NCBI GenBank assembly: GCA_949987565.1
Contig: OX465117.1
Span: 6,572,621-6,636,620 of the forward strand
Direction of reading: 5' to 3'
Length of the DNA stretch: 64,000 nt
Origin: Luidia sarsii
Taxonomy: Eukaryota; Echinodermata; Asteroidea; Paxillosida; Luidiidae
Shown: in pieces, positions 21,268 to 33,708 of the stretch
How the letters are laid out: each line of letters opens with the position of its first letter
How positions within the stretch are numbered: the stretch's first letter is position 1
The notes under the pieces: model-generated
What the model was told of the DNA's origin: nothing
Databases searched by the model: none
Seen by the model: only the letters and a program-made list of their open reading frames with translations
Translations under genes and position numbers: made by a program

Positions 21268-21642
21268 ATCACGTGACCACGACATCGTTGCGTGCCAAAG
21301 TCTCCTCCAGGAACAACCTCCTACGCCGACTAGCAGGCTCGTCTCGGGGAGCAAGTGCCTCTACCTTAAGAACCGGCGCCCTTGCCCTGGTACACAGCGC
21401 GGCAGAATACGCCTCCCCTGCATGGAGTCGCAGTGCGCATGCCAAGAAACCCTCAACGAGACCATGAGGATTGTCACCGTCTACCTTCTACCAGACCGCC
21501 CACCACACATCATCCACGAGTGCCCCACCTTCCCCCACCCAATGACCTTGACCTGAATGACCTGAGTCCCGACGCAGAGAGCTGGCTGCAGCAGCTGAGC
21601 GACATCGCCTAGCTGCCACACACGAAAGAAGAAGAAGAAGAT
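21268..21642 (+). mobile_element. LINE C-terminal fragment (unit 1)
   Basis: The translation shows an RT-thumb-like block KVSSRNNLLRRLAGSS and AAEYASPAWSRSAHAK, then after a frameshift and an internal deletion the terminal block HIIHECPTFP and ESWLQQLSDIA before a stop. The 3' end carries a GAA microsatellite tail. This is a short, dead non-LTR retrotransposon end, of a different type from the LINE at 1-11660. Confidence 0.7.
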
Positions 21643-24600
21643 CTAATGAATATTAATGAGGTCATGCGTTTTTCAGAATTTCCCAAATCATTCGGCAAAC
21701 AGGGACATTTATCTTTTGACAGCTTTGGAGACAGTCTTTGGAAACATCTCTTTAGGGTCCAAAATATGTGATGTCATCATGGCGTCATCAAAGTAAGCAA
21801 TTTCGAAACCCACCCAAGTCACTGGCTGATCTTCTGAAAACTTAGACGGTTATTCAGTGTGCATTCTATGACGTGTGAAAAACAGATGCGGAACAGCTCT
21901 GTTTCTTATTCAGTCAAATCGTTCTGGACACCTACTTTTGTACTTTACTTTCTCAGGTCGACTTCAGATGGTCCAAAGATGGTCCTTGAAGAAATTTGAA
22001 TTGATGACGTCATCGGGTGTTGAGTAACGTCACTTTAAAGAGCCATTTTTGCCCCTTACGATTTGTGCACGTTTTGTTATCACCTTCGTGATTTTGGCAC
22101 TTAATTATAACTTATAGACTTGGTACGCTCTCAGACAACCAGCAAGAGATGCTCCAAGAAGAAATTTGAAACGATGACGTCATAAGGTGTCAAGCTACAT
22201 CACTTTTCTGTTCTCATAGTTTCTGTACACGTCTTTCATGTTGGGTATTTTTGCAGTACGTTACATAATTTTGACAGTTTATCTGATATCTGATTACCTG
22301 ACATCTGGTACTTAGAAGACCATCCATAGATGACCCTGACAAAAAATCAAAACGATGACGTCATCATATTTTAAGTTATTTCACTTTGAAGAGGCATGTT
22401 TTCCCCATGGGTTTTGCACATTTTCATGTGCTGCGTCACGTGACATTAAAACTGCTTTATTTTAACTGATATGTAGAGAGACGGTGGAAATTGTACTGAT
22501 TGGAGTATCAAGCCTTGGCTACTTGGTCGGGGAGTCTAACACTGGCAGATATTAGAACAACACGGACACGGGTTTCTGGTTTCTGTTTTCTGGTTTCACC
22601 TTGTGTTTTCTTTTCTTTCTTTCTTTTTGCCAGTAATAAGTCCTTCAAAATTGAGGGATTGGAATGGATGTTTGACGATAGGATAAATCAACAGATGGTG
22701 GGAGCCATGATGGTTTTGCTGTAGTTGCGAACAGCGATCTCAATAGTTGTAAATAAGAAAGTACATAAACCTGCATGTTCATGTACTAAATAAAAAGCCG
22801 TCTCTTGGCTGAAGTAGACCAGTTTCAACAGATATGTTGTTTGAAGTAACTGCTTCAGGTTGAAACTTTGCTTGAGTTTAGATTTTCACATCACGTCAAA
22901 ACCTCGCTAACATTTTCACTTGAACATTTCTACATGTATGCCATTAATTTATGCACTGCGAAACAGCTTGTGTTTGTCCACAAACACGTTTCTAGTTTCA
23001 CATTATTTTGCTATACAAATGCTGGTGAATAAAAAAAATAAAGTTTGAGAATATCTGCCACCATGATATAATTTTTGACGACCTTATCCGGACACGATGG
23101 AAACTTCGATAAAAAAAGAACCATACGAGCACGTAAATCCGTCACTCACACATTGTGGCGATAGACTTTTCTTTTTGCTGTTCTTAAATCAGGCAAGAGA
23201 GGGCGCCCCAATAATACTTCCAAATTATCAATCTTTGGATTTCAATCTTGTGGAGGAGCATTTCCCTGCAGCAGTTACGTCCCCTCTGTTTGTTATTAAA
23301 CGATATGGAGTAAAATGTTCCACGTATTCATCATCCCCTGAACGCCCCATTGTCTGAAACCGCAAGGGGTATTTTTGACTGTGCAGATGGACCCGATTTG
23401 CCATGTCCCTTCTGCCCCACCATACAAACCGTCCCATTATCGGCGAGGTGAATCAGAGTTCATGTAAAACCGCAGCATGTACTTTGTGCGTGCTGGCATA
23501 CATGCGGAATTGAAAGGCGCGATTCCTGAATAGGGTTTTGTGTTTCACATGCCACGGCGCCGGAATATTTCCAAAAGACCTTGACGAAAATATGCTCGTT
23601 AAAGTAAAGTTGTCGTTACTACATGCAATTAAGAGTCGACTGTACATGTACATACTGAGAACTGTACGTAGTGCAGTAAGTTAAGCAGGAGATTTGTCTG
23701 TCATGTGTGGCCCGATTTCAGTACTTTAAATCCTGTTCAGTTGAGTATAGTTGAACCATGTAGCCCTTTTAGTGTTTACTTTCACGTAGTTTTACTCATT
23801 TTACAAGGGCTACAGTGAATGCATATAATATACATAATATTGTTTTATATGTACACGTACTGTACACTTACAGTACTATTATACAGTACAGTACAACGTG
23901 GTGAATGTCTGTATAAAACTCCTATAATCCGCATTGTGTATGTAATAAGTACTGGCAACTAGTAAACATCCTGGTGGCAGTATGGAAATTTCCCACTGCT
24001 GGTACAGTATGTAGATTTGATGATCTGCTCTGATCGACTTATCAATTAATAGGAATGGCCTTCTTTCAACTCTAGGTGGCAGTGAGAAATTCTTCCTGTA
24101 AAAACCTGTGATGGCATCTGTGTGTTCCCGGACCAAACCAACAAGATCCACTCACTTTAGGCCGGGAAAAGGACAGCAAATCCAAGGGGTATGGTATCGT
24201 GAATCCCGCTCTGGTTTCTCAAACTCCTTCCAAAGTCTTCCGGTATACAATTCATCGCGGATTTCTGCCGAAAAGATAAATTTTTGGCCCATTATTTGGG
24301 GGAGCAAGGTACGAGCGTTTCAATTAGAGTGGAGCCTAGTTGCGGTGACCATAACCTTCATCCTCACCAACCATTACCCTCAGGGTTATGGGACTCGGGT
24401 GTACAAAAAAAAGGCTGGATCGTGTCGATTTGGTCAGAAATTGTCGAAGTACATACAGAGGTACCTGTACATGCACTGTAGTCCTTGTACGATGATCAAC
24501 AACAAAAATGTTGAAAAGCTTAAAATTTGCTACAGTTACAATAGCCCTTTACCCGTTTTAGTTACCGTTAATCTGTAAGGATTAAATTCAAAAGCTTATG

Positions 24601-24995
24601 GTTTTTTTAAGGTCCAGACATCCTAATAAGATGCATTCTCTCTGTGGAGTCCGAGTGTGGACTGGTGTGGTCTTGATGATGAGCACTACGATAAAGCCGT
24701 GTTTGTTTGGATTGTGAATTTGCCGATTCATGCTTCACATCCCCCCCCCTGTGTGAAAACAGTTATTTTGATTATTAGTAGGAATACTATCTGTGTTCCA
24801 GTGTCACTGGTGAATAACCACCAATCATTACTTGTATTTGCCAAACGAAGAGTAGCATGTGAACATCCAGTGAAAAAAACGAACCCAGTGAGAGTCAGTC
24901 ATGTTTTCCTGTTGTGCTTCTTCTGAAGAAAAAAAAGTGTATTTGAAAGACAACACTACAAATTGAATTTGTTAACAAGAATGGGAACAAAATTT
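21643..24995. other. No supported gene; dispersed repeats (unit 1)
   Basis: Several blocks of the type ACGATGACGTCAT..GTGTCAAGCTAC recur at about 120-200 bp spacing (21990-22400). An AACTTTGCTTGAGTTTAGA block near 22860 is shared with 6308 and 9150. Frames of up to 156 codons occur, for example at 24108-24578, but have no recognisable domain, and the unit-2 copies do not show a coding pattern of change. Confidence 0.5.
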
Positions 24996-25360
24996 AGTGG
25001 GCCTGACGTTTCGATCCTAGCAGGACCTTTCTCAAAGGCAGAGTGACATGGACAAAATAGATACATGTACACGAAAATGTGGATGAAGCGTCGTTGGACT
25101 ATTCAACCACTTGGTCTCAAGTCTCAACATCCAGGAGGGTAATGACTAACACCATGCAGCTTTCTGATAATCCTTTTTTGTGTTCACTCCTCTACACTTC
25201 TCTCTTTGATCTTTCCCCCTCCTCTCACGAATCCCTACCCTACTCCCTGCCCTTCCCTTTGATCTCACCCTACCAGCTTTACACTTTGTCATTTGTTTCT
25301 CATCCGTGTCCTATTCACTCTCTTCCTCCTTCCTTCGTGTACATGTATATCTGTTTATCT
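24996..25360. mobile_element. Head-to-head Penelope-like fragments
   Basis: 24996-25074 is the reversed 3' tail (AGTGGGCCTGACGTTTCGAT onward). From 25075 the plus strand reads the C-terminal end of the same endonuclease (MWMKRRWTIQPLGL), a stop, and the pyrimidine-rich 3' UTR to about 25360, where the final ~50 bp are missing. The two pieces are inverted relative to each other, a rearranged structure known for Penelope-like insertions. In unit 2 only 37061-37148 remains. Confidence 0.72.
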
Positions 25361-25850
25361 GTCAGGTGGGCAGAGTACAGGTACAATGCGTGTACACAAC
25401 CCTCATTGAATTGCACACTGTTCACTCCTAAAGACTCCAAGTTGAACTCGGCCTCCTTAAATGCTATGGGGTGCCTCCTCCTCCAGTCCACCCACAGCTG
25501 GCTTTTCAGGAATGGTGATTGCCTGCCAGTCAAGAGTCCAACGTGCACACTCAAGACTCGTGTTATGAGAAATGCCTTCCTTACAGTAAATGGACAACTG
25601 TGAATCTTGAAGTGTGAACTTGACTGAACCTAATTGGATTTCCACAACTTGTGCTTTGATTTCAGCTGAATGACAGCAGTGGAAGACAGAGAGCATCCAG
25701 AGCATAGACGCAGCACAAGCCCCTCAGCTCTGACCTCTGCACCGGGTCCTTCATGACTCCTAGGGTACTCTCTGAGCATATCGTGTAGCCAGCCACTCGG
25801 CAGACATCAGCCTGAGTGTTTCAGTTGCAAGCACCAATGAAAGAAAAAAG
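25361..25850. other. 5' region of zinc-finger frame 1, degenerate
   Basis: 25725-25850 is a diverged, frameshifted copy of the module at 27030-27160 (SSDLC, then ASTNER). It has a two-base insertion near 25778. A possible splice acceptor, TTGTGCTTTGATTTCAG, ends at about 25664. No start codon can be assigned. Confidence 0.45.
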
Positions 25851-28334
25851 GATGTTTGCTCACACTGCGGTAAGACGTGGAAGTACAGGCGTCAACTAGT
25901 CAGGCACCTTAGGCCCTTTCAGTGTGAAGAATGTGGCCGAGCCTTTGATCAGCAGTGCAACCTTAGGCGGCACGTAATGATCCACACCAACGAGCAACCC
26001 TTTCAGTGTGTAGAATGTGGCCGAGCCTTCAATCGGCAGTGCAACCTTAGGCGGCACGTAATGATCCACACCAACGAGAAACCCTTTCAGTGTGTAGAAT
26101 GTGGCCGAGCCTTCAATCGGCAGAGTAACCTTACGTAGCACATTAGGATCCACACCAACGAGAAACCCTTTCAGTGTGTAGAATGTGGCCGAACCTTCAA
26201 TCGGCAGTGCAACCTTACGCAGCACATTAGGATCCACACCAACGAGAAACCCTTTCAGTGTGCAAAATGTGGCCGGGCCTTCAATCGGCAGTGCAACCTT
26301 AGGCGGCACGTAATGATCCACACCAACGAGAAACCCTTTCAGTGTGTAGAATGTGGCCGAGCCTTCAATCGGCAGTGCAACCTTAGGCGGCACGTAATGA
26401 TCCACACCAACGAGAAACCCTTTCAGTGTGCAAAATGTGGCCGGGCCTTCAATCGGCAGAGCAACCTTAGGCGGCACGTAATGATACACACCAACGAGAA
26501 ACCCTTTCAGTGTGCAGAATGTGGCCGAGCCTTCAATCAGCAGAGCAGCCTTCGGCGGCACGTAAAGACCCACACCAATGAGAAACCCTTTCTGTGTGCA
26601 GAATGTGGCCGAGCCTTCAATCAGCAGAGCAGCCTTCGGCGGCACGTAAAGACCCACACCAATGAGAAACCCTTTATGTGTGCAGAATGTGGCCGAGCCT
26701 TCAATCAGCAGAGCAACCTTCGGCGGCACGTAAAGATCCATTCAAACTGGCAGCTCTTCCCCGATACCAAAGATGGAGCTTTGTTCCGTTCCTTCCACTC
26801 TCAGAACAAGCACCTTCAGGTCCACAGGGACCAAGCCCCCAGAGGGATCATAGAATTCAACGCTAACACATCGAGTCATTCCAGGAAGAGGGCCTATACC
26901 ATAGAGAAGCATGGAGAGGAAAAAGCTAGGCCTCGTTCCTCAGCCTCTGCATCATATCAAATTGCTGCAGCATCTGATTCAGATTCCTACCCGCGAAGGA
27001 ATGTCTCGGCAGGGGACATGGCTGCCAGCTCTGACCTCTGCAGCAGGACATTCAAGACACCCAGGGGACTCTCGAAGCATCGTGTAGCCAGCCACTTAGC
27101 AGACACCCTGAGTGGTTCAGTTGCAAGCACCAATGAAAGACCAAAGCATGTTTGCTCATACTGCGGTAGGACGTGGAAGCGGAGGAGTTGCCTAATCAGG
27201 CATCTTAGGATCCATACCAACGAGAAACCCTTTCAGTGTGCAGTATGTGGCCGTGCCTTTAATCAGCAGTGCACCCTTACGCAGCACGTAAAGATCCACA
27301 CCAATGAGAAACCCTTTCAGTGTGCAGTATGTGGCCGTGCCTTTAATCAGCAGGGCACCCTTCGGAAGCACGTAAGGATTCACTCAAATGAGAAACACTT
27401 TCAGTGTGCAGAATGTGGCCGAGCCTTCAAATTAAAGTGTCTGCTTCGGCGACACGTAAAGATCCACTCCAATGAGAAACCCTTTCAGTGTGCAGAATGT
27501 CGCAAAGCCTTCAAACACCAGTGCTGCCTTCGGCAGCACGTAAGGATCCACTCAAATGAGAAACCCTTTCAGTGTGCAGAATGTGGCCGAGCCTTCAAAC
27601 TGAAGAGGTACCTTCGGTGCCACGTTAAGATCCACTCAAACCGGCAGCTCTTCCCCGATACCAAAGGTGAACCTTTGTTCCGTTCCTTCCATTTTCAGAA
27701 CAAGCACCTTCAGATCCACAGGGACCAAGCCCCCAGAGGGATCACGGAGCGCACAGCTCACACATCCAGTCATGCCGGGAACAGGTCCCATACCATAGAG
27801 AAGCACGGAGAGATTTGCCCAGAGGGGAAAAAACCGTCTCATTCCTCGTCCTCCGCAACAGAGCAAAGCGTCGCAGCATCTGATTCAGCTCCCTTGCCCA
27901 GACCGGATGTCTCCACCGGGGATGAGGCTGCATCCCAAGCGACCCGGCCAAGGTTTCAGTGTAGTGTTTGCGGAAAGAATCTTCACAGCGCAGTCAAACT
28001 TGAGGAGCATGGTCGCATTCACATGAACGAGAGACCCTTCTGCTGCTATTACTGCGTGCGAGCCTTCAAGCGAAAGGACACATTGAACCAGCGCATGCAG
28101 ACACACACGAAGAAGGCAACTCGGGAAGGCGTGGTGCCCGAGACAAGCTTCAGCATCGGAGAACCGAGTGGACTGGAGCAGCCTGTAGATCACGTGGCAA
28201 GTCAGTCAGCTGGAGGAGTCGTGATTACATCGGAGACGCTTGGAGGTGGAAGCGGTCTCATCTGCCCCGCATCTTGCAGACTCTGCCGCCGAATCGCTTC
28301 ACTTCAGTTGCGCTCTGCAGAGTGTTTGCAGTGA
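25851..28334 (+). CDS. C2H2 zinc-finger array protein, frame 1 (interrupted by one stop)
   Basis: Predicted nuclear DNA-binding protein. From 25917, ten tandem 84-bp C2H2 fingers (CxxC-12-HxxxH) are joined by TNEKP linkers. A spacer of about 100 codons follows, then six fingers (about 27148-27640), another spacer, and two fingers (about 27958-28085). An in-frame TAG at 26136-26138 replaces the CAG seen in sister repeats and breaks finger 3; the longest stretch from an ATG is 26313-28334 (673 codons). The first finger lacks its IHTNEK linker. The spacer cysteine module near 27030 is half a finger. There is no proper initiator, so it is either a downstream exon of a larger gene or a decaying copy. 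The helix residues QSNR/RCNR predict GAA/GAG targets. Confidence 0.7.
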
Positions 28335-28726
28335 GCCTTTCTCAGACTACCAGTGTAAACTGGATGAGAATGCGGAAGCAAGGAGCCCGAATGACCAGAT
28401 TCAAAACATCTCAAAGTCTTCGGAGAATGCCAATGCCCTGACCGGGTGGAAGGGAAGCCAAGACTCACACGTAGCAACATCACCAGTGAACTCCAGAAAA
28501 GATCCTCTCACCTTACCAGCAGCGATAGACGCCACTCCAACCTCATGCAATGACAAAGGATCATCAGTTTTTGCAGAAAGCAAACAGGTGCTCAGTAACG
28601 ATCCTGTCGCTGAGCACTCTGGTAGTGATGCCGACTTTGGACAGCCAGATCCTGTGTTAGATCGCAAAAAAACTGGTGGGTCTGACATGCATGGATGTCT
28701 TCATTCACCAACTACCTTCCGCAGCG
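28240..28726 (+). other. Coding-like C-terminal tail in a shifted frame after zinc-finger frame 1
   Basis: In the +1 frame the sequence from 28240 stays open to 28863 and reads as serine- and acid-rich protein (VEAVSSAPHLADSAAESLHF, SDYQCKLDENAEARSPND). It looks more protein-like than the short in-frame end at 28334. It may be the original C-terminus separated by a one-base shift near 28238, and it is cut off at 28727 by the start of duplication unit 2. No domain is recognised. Confidence 0.4.
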
Positions 28727-29405
28727 GAGCATGTGAGATTTATTTTTCTAAGGTGCCGTGCCAACTTTCTTTAGAATTACCCTTTTTTTTAACCCCGCTT
28801 TTAAAATCAACGACTCCCAACTCAGCTGAGACCTATTTGCGAAGGATGCGTGCAAATAAATAAACAGGTCGGATCGCCGGTCGCAAGATGATCGCGCGTA
28901 ATAAGCGAGTACGGATTGTCGCAGGAATATCGCTCGGCGTACATATCTTTCGCAAATGTAAAGAAACACATAAGCTGTGTGGAGCAGAGTTGCCGGGGTG
29001 GCGGTGCCAGTCAGACGCATTCAACCATTAACTGTCATATAATTATCTCAAGGGATCACACACAATAATGCATCTGAATATAATCGGAGTACAGTCGAAG
29101 TTTTCTTTGTCATTTAAAAAATTAATTAAATTTGTTTTTCTTGTATTTAATCGACTTAATGTTATTTTTTTTCCCAGCCAGATGTTCCCTTATTTTGTGT
29201 GACTGAAATTCAGAAGCCTTAATAAATCAAGAAAGTCGTCAAACAGAAACAAACACGGCTCTTTAAATTGAAGGTGAACCAATAGATTGCAAAGTGCCCA
29301 ATCTTCGGACAATGCAAATTTGATCAATTACTTACTCATCAGTGATACACAAAATTGTTGGAAACTGCTTACTGACTGAAATTACCAAAATGTAAATCTC
29401 AACTT

Positions 29406-29482
29406 TAGTGGGCCTGAAGTTTTGATCCTAGCAGGATCTTTCGAGAAAGGTCCTGCTAGGATCGAAACGTCAGGCCCACAAA
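29406..29482. repeat. Inverted pair of Penelope-like 3' tails (unit 2)
   Basis: Duplicate of 17342-17417 with the same base changes in the left arm, so the hairpin existed before the segmental duplication. Confidence 0.75.
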
Positions 29483-30203
29483 ATTTTGAGAAACTAACTC
29501 ATCAGAAACTTTGTTTCAGCCTTTTCGTTTGTGCATGTATCATACATTATTTTTAGCGGTCGAAAATCTGCCGTTTTCGAGAATTTCCAAAGATCTCTCC
29601 ATTCCAAGATAGCTTCTTTGCAACGCAGAGTTTTACAAAATGTCTAAGAAAAGTTAACGAAATTCGTTTCCACGGTTTTTCTCATGACATGGTTCTTGGA
29701 TGGAGCTGACATGCACTTACACAAGTGTGTCGGTTTATGTAAATGGTGATTTTGACTGATTTTTTGACGTTCGCAAAATGGTGTACCCTACATTTTACTC
29801 GACATAAACAAAACTCGGGCCATGGGGAAGTGTAGGCGCGAATCGAATGCCTTGTGGAGACCTAAACAAATACGTTGAATAGGTCTCAACAGGGAAATTG
29901 TAATGGTGTATAGGTTTCCACAAGGTTTTTACGAAACTGATATTTGGAAATAACTCAAAATCGGGAAATTTTGGATGGGTAAGAATCCATCGCAAATTGA
30001 AGTGTTAAATATAAAGGGCATTACGGTCCAAAATTCTACCCAGGAAAATGAATGTGGTTGAAATGGGAGCATTCTTAAAACATCGTTTCTCACTCGGTTG
30101 TATAGTGCACGATAACAAAGCAATGTCTCCACAACAATACACAAATCGGTATGGGTGAGTCCGCGTGTTTGTACGTCGGGCAGGTTCATGCACGTCTCTT
30201 TCT

Positions 30204-31481
30204 TCACTGACAGCAGCCCATGGCACATCCTACCGTGCGGCAGCGTGTCAACGCTGATGAGGCCGTACTCATACTCTGGTCTTCCAACATGTCGACTTTA
30301 GACATCCGGACGGCGAACGTCTCGGATCGGTAGTGCCTGGCCCCGTGGTAGTGGTTCATCCGAATCAAGTCCTCCGGGGCGTGATAATGCGAGTACTTGG
30401 GGAAGATAACATAGCCGTGCACACCGGGCTTAACCGCGGCCACCGAGAGGAAGATAGGCTTCTTGTTCTTGCTCCACTTGTGCCTGGTGCGAGTCCAGAA
30501 CCGGTCAACGACCAGGGGAAGCTCAGTCACGTTGGGCGGCGAGCCCAGAAAGAGGAAATTCTGCAGGAAGATCTGTCCCAGGGTTTGACTCTGGCTGGGC
30601 CATGTGGCCAGGACGCTCTGCACGAAGCGGGACAAGAATCCCGGGGCCCAGTCCTTTGGGCAGAAGGGATACTCGTCGATGTCCATTTCAACCTGCCAGA
30701 CGAATTGGTGACCGAAGCGCTTCAGGCAATCTTGGTAGGCGGGTAGCTGGGTCAGCTGGTCGCGGTCCTTCCTGTCTACGGCCTTGTGGTGCCAGTCCAC
30801 GTAGGTCACGAAGCCGCTACGTACGAAGCATCGCAGGGCCTCCCTCTGCGACTCGTTCCGATGGACGTAGCCGTCGTAGACGTACACGTGCTCCACCCCG
30901 GCGTAGCTCATGTACTGCAGCCACTGCACCAGTTCGCTGCTCGTGAACTCGTTGGGGTCGTGGTCGAAGATCCGAACAAGGAGGACAGCAGTCAGAAAAT
31001 ATGTCTCTCTCTTGCCCGACCACTTTTCGTTGGACGCAGAGGCGTTGGGGTCAAATATTAGGCGCGTCTTCCCTGAACACCAAGGGGGACGGTCAGTGGA
31101 GCTGGGGACTTCATTGGTCCCATGTGCCTGAATAGAAGCATTGTTGTCGATATTTGGGTGTCCAAAAACACCTTCAGTATTCCACATGCCGGCCGCAAGA
31201 GGCATGTGCGTCCTCATGTAAGCTTCCAGCTTGGTTTCGTACTGGTCGGTGTCGACGTGTTGCTGGCTGGCGACGAGTGCGGCTATCCAGGCCGGGACCG
31301 CGGGATGAGCACCGGCCGTGGCCCCTTGCTCCACCGGGACGAGTGCGGCGGCTGTCGGCCGGAGACGGGCCGGCAAGCCCGGCACCGCAAAGTGCGCCAG
31401 TGCAATGACTGCCACTACCCCCACGGGAAGGGAGGCGGCGAAGACCAGACGGAGACGCCTCAGGTGACCGCTGCCCGCCAT
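30204..31481 (-). CDS. GT92 (DUF23) family glycosyltransferase, gene C
   Basis: Recent duplicate of gene B, also 425 residues from the ATG at 31481 in the same AACCATGG context. It keeps the membrane anchor, PWCSG, DIDE (267-270), RMNHYHG and the cysteine-rich end. The differences from B are MALAAG to MPLAAG, DRSP to DRPP, NAKW to NEKW, GKSET to GKRET, KNRDQ to KDRDQ, KDRAP to KDWAP and WPTQ to WPSQ. The arginine-to-tryptophan change lies just after the DIDE motif and might affect activity. The frame is intact and intronless, so both copies could be functional. Confidence 0.92.
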   Translation of the reverse strand: MAGSGHLRRLRLVFAASLPVGVVAVIALAHFAVPGLPARLRPTAAALVPVEQGATAGAHPAVPAWIAALVASQQHVDTDQYETKLEAYMRTHMPLAAGMWNTEGVFGHPNIDNNASIQAHGTNEVPSSTDRPPWCSGKTRLIFDPNASASNEKWSGKRETYFLTAVLLVRIFDHDPNEFTSSELVQWLQYMSYAGVEHVYVYDGYVHRNESQREALRCFVRSGFVTYVDWHHKAVDRKDRDQLTQLPAYQDCLKRFGHQFVWQVEMDIDEYPFCPKDWAPGFLSRFVQSVLATWPSQSQTLGQIFLQNFLFLGSPPNVTELPLVVDRFWTRTRHKWSKNKKPIFLSVAAVKPGVHGYVIFPKYSHYHAPEDLIRMNHYHGARHYRSETFAVRMSKVDMLEDQSMSTASSALTRCRTVGCAMGCCQ

Positions 31482-33333
31482 GGTTGGTCGGCTCCCCTCG
31501 ATCCCCCGTCCCCGGAACAACCCTCGCCGGTTGAGTCAGCTAGGGAGGAAGATGGCTGCCCTAATCTGGAAGCCACATACTTTTCCCGTCACGAGTCCCA
31601 TCCGTGCATAACATAGACAGCTCTACATTGGACTCCCGACAGTAGGAGAAGACGGGGTCGGCCCCCAGAAACACCTAGCGACGGACCGTGGAAAATGAAA
31701 TGACTAACCTCCACCAGACCTGGCGATCACTCCAAGGGAAGGCCCAAGACAGACGGGAGTGGAGAGCTTTTGTTGCTGTCCTACATCCCAGGAGGCATAA
31801 TGGCCGCAGTAAGTATAGTACTAGTACATCCGTTTTCCTTTTCGTGAAAACAGAACCGTCGTTAATTTGTATGGCTTTGCTTCAGTTTGGCCACGCACAG
31901 CGCTAACCATTCACCATTCCTCCACTTGCGACGCGTGTGTCTGCGTTGCGAATCCTATCGTGGCTGCGCGTGTTTGGGATATGAATGGGGACTCTTCCCA
32001 CACCTGCCTATGGTAAAGCACCATAAACATATCGCCGAGTTGCACTTTGTATTTGGCGGGGTCATAGGTTTGATCATGGAGGAAGGAAATTGTTTGATCA
32101 ACAGCTTACGGCTTGCAAAGTTTGCATTCAAGCGGATAAAGAGATACCCTTATTAGAAACAGAGAATATGATTATTTCTAATGTTCGGTCGGCCGAAATG
32201 CTCGCTATAACCGGTGTCTCGTATTGTGCGTGCTCGTTATACACGGATATTATATTCTCGACTCCCGTTTCAACGAAGTCCACTGGACTTTCTCAATTCC
32301 CTCGTTGTAACCGGAACCTCGCAATTTGCAATTGTCTTCTTCTTCTTCGTCGTCCCTTTTTTCCCATAGACAAAGTGCTGGACACGTTCTATGCGGTACT
32401 TCATGAACAAATTATGACCCGTTTTGAACCAAACTTTCCAAGCATATTGTCCCCAAGGTCCTTTGGTGCAAGCTCCCTGAGGGGTTGATTTCATCTGGAA
32501 GATGGTCACGTGACAGCCCTTTCAAGGTTCAAATTGCCACATGCATTTATTTTGCAACCGTACATCCGAGGGGATCGTCACTTGGCATGTGTCTAAGTTA
32601 GGAAACGGTGTATCCGGAAATGTCCTCATGAGACCGTGACATCATCTCATCAATATTAATGAGGTCATAATTTTTTCAGAATTTCACCTTTTTGGGGGTA
32701 TATTTGGCACAGTGATATTGTTTTATTTTATTTGATATGTATTGGGTATATTTTGGTTAAGGACCACCCTTTAGGGCCCAAATGTAGTGACGTCCGCCTT
32801 TGATAAAGGTCCTGCTAGGATCGAAACGTCAGGCCCACTACATTTTGAGACGTCATGATTACGTCATCAAAATGCCAGATTTTAAAACACATATAAGCAA
32901 ATGACAAATTTTCTCGAAACTTTATGGGCAGTTAGGTATTGGGCCCGTCATTTAAAATCCCACGTTTGGCTTTGATTGAGCAATGTTTCGAATGATTAAG
33001 TTTTTTTTTTTATTCATTATCAAATCCCATAAACTTTGTGCACACAATTAATCCGCCCATCGATGATAGACAGGGATGACAAATACGGGTTCGAATCGAA
33101 TTTTATTTACTTTTAAGGGGCCAGTATTATGCGGAAAAGGCCTACACCCGATATTAAAGAACATCATTATGCGCAATTTGTTTCTTTTTTCTTTGTGTGC
33201 TTTTGCTTGGATAGTCACGTGACAGCCCTTTAAAGGGGCAAACTGCCAAGTGCAGTCATGATGTAATTTCGGATCCTACGGGATCGACACTTGGCATGTA
33301 TCTAAGCTGAGAGTACGTGTATCCAAAATTGCC
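31482..33333. other. 5' flank of GT92 gene C and dispersed repeat R1 (no gene)
   Basis: Duplicate of 19417-21265. The R1 copy is at about 32330-33200. Confidence 0.5.
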
Positions 33334-33708
33334 ATCACGTGACCACGACATCGTTGCGTGCCAAAGTCTCCTCCAGGAACAACCTCCTACGCCGACTAGC
33401 AGGCTCGTCTCGGGGAGCAAGTGCCTCTACCTTAAGAACCGGCGCCCTTGCCCTGGTACACAGCGCGGCAGAATACGCCTCCCCTGCATGGAGTCGCAGT
33501 GCGCATGCCAAGAAACCCTCAACGAGACCATGAGGATTGTCACCGTCTACCTTCTACCAGACCGCCCACCACACATCATCCACGAGTGCCCCACCTTCCC
33601 CCACCCAATGACCTTGACCTGAATGACCTGAGTCCCGACGCAGAGAGCTGGCTGCAGCAGCTGAGCGACATCGCCTAGCTGCCACACACGAAAGAAGAAG
33701 AAGAAGAT
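33334..33708 (+). mobile_element. LINE C-terminal fragment (unit 2)
   Basis: Segmental-duplication copy of 21268-21642, essentially unchanged. Confidence 0.7.

Larger units (their letters stand above)
16128..28281. repeat. Segmental duplication, unit 1
   Basis: It matches unit 2 (28727-39606) in order and orientation with very few differences. 16128-16392 matches 28727-28990, 16928-25090 matches 28990-37148 at a constant offset of about 12065, and the zinc-finger block 25914-28281 matches 37300-39606. Unit 1 has an extra 535 bp at 16393-16927 and an extra Penelope-like plus 5' zinc-finger segment (about 25090-25913). It contains GT92 gene B and zinc-finger frame 1. Confidence 0.95.

Noticed and set aside
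24108..24578. 156-codon frame, duplicated at 36173-36643
   Set aside because: No recognisable domain or splice/promoter context; preserved only because the duplication is recent.
25896..26741. Antisense 281-codon frame over the zinc-finger array (also 37219-38067)
   Set aside because: The 84-bp finger unit lacks stops in this antisense frame; the sense strand has the conserved C2H2 pattern.
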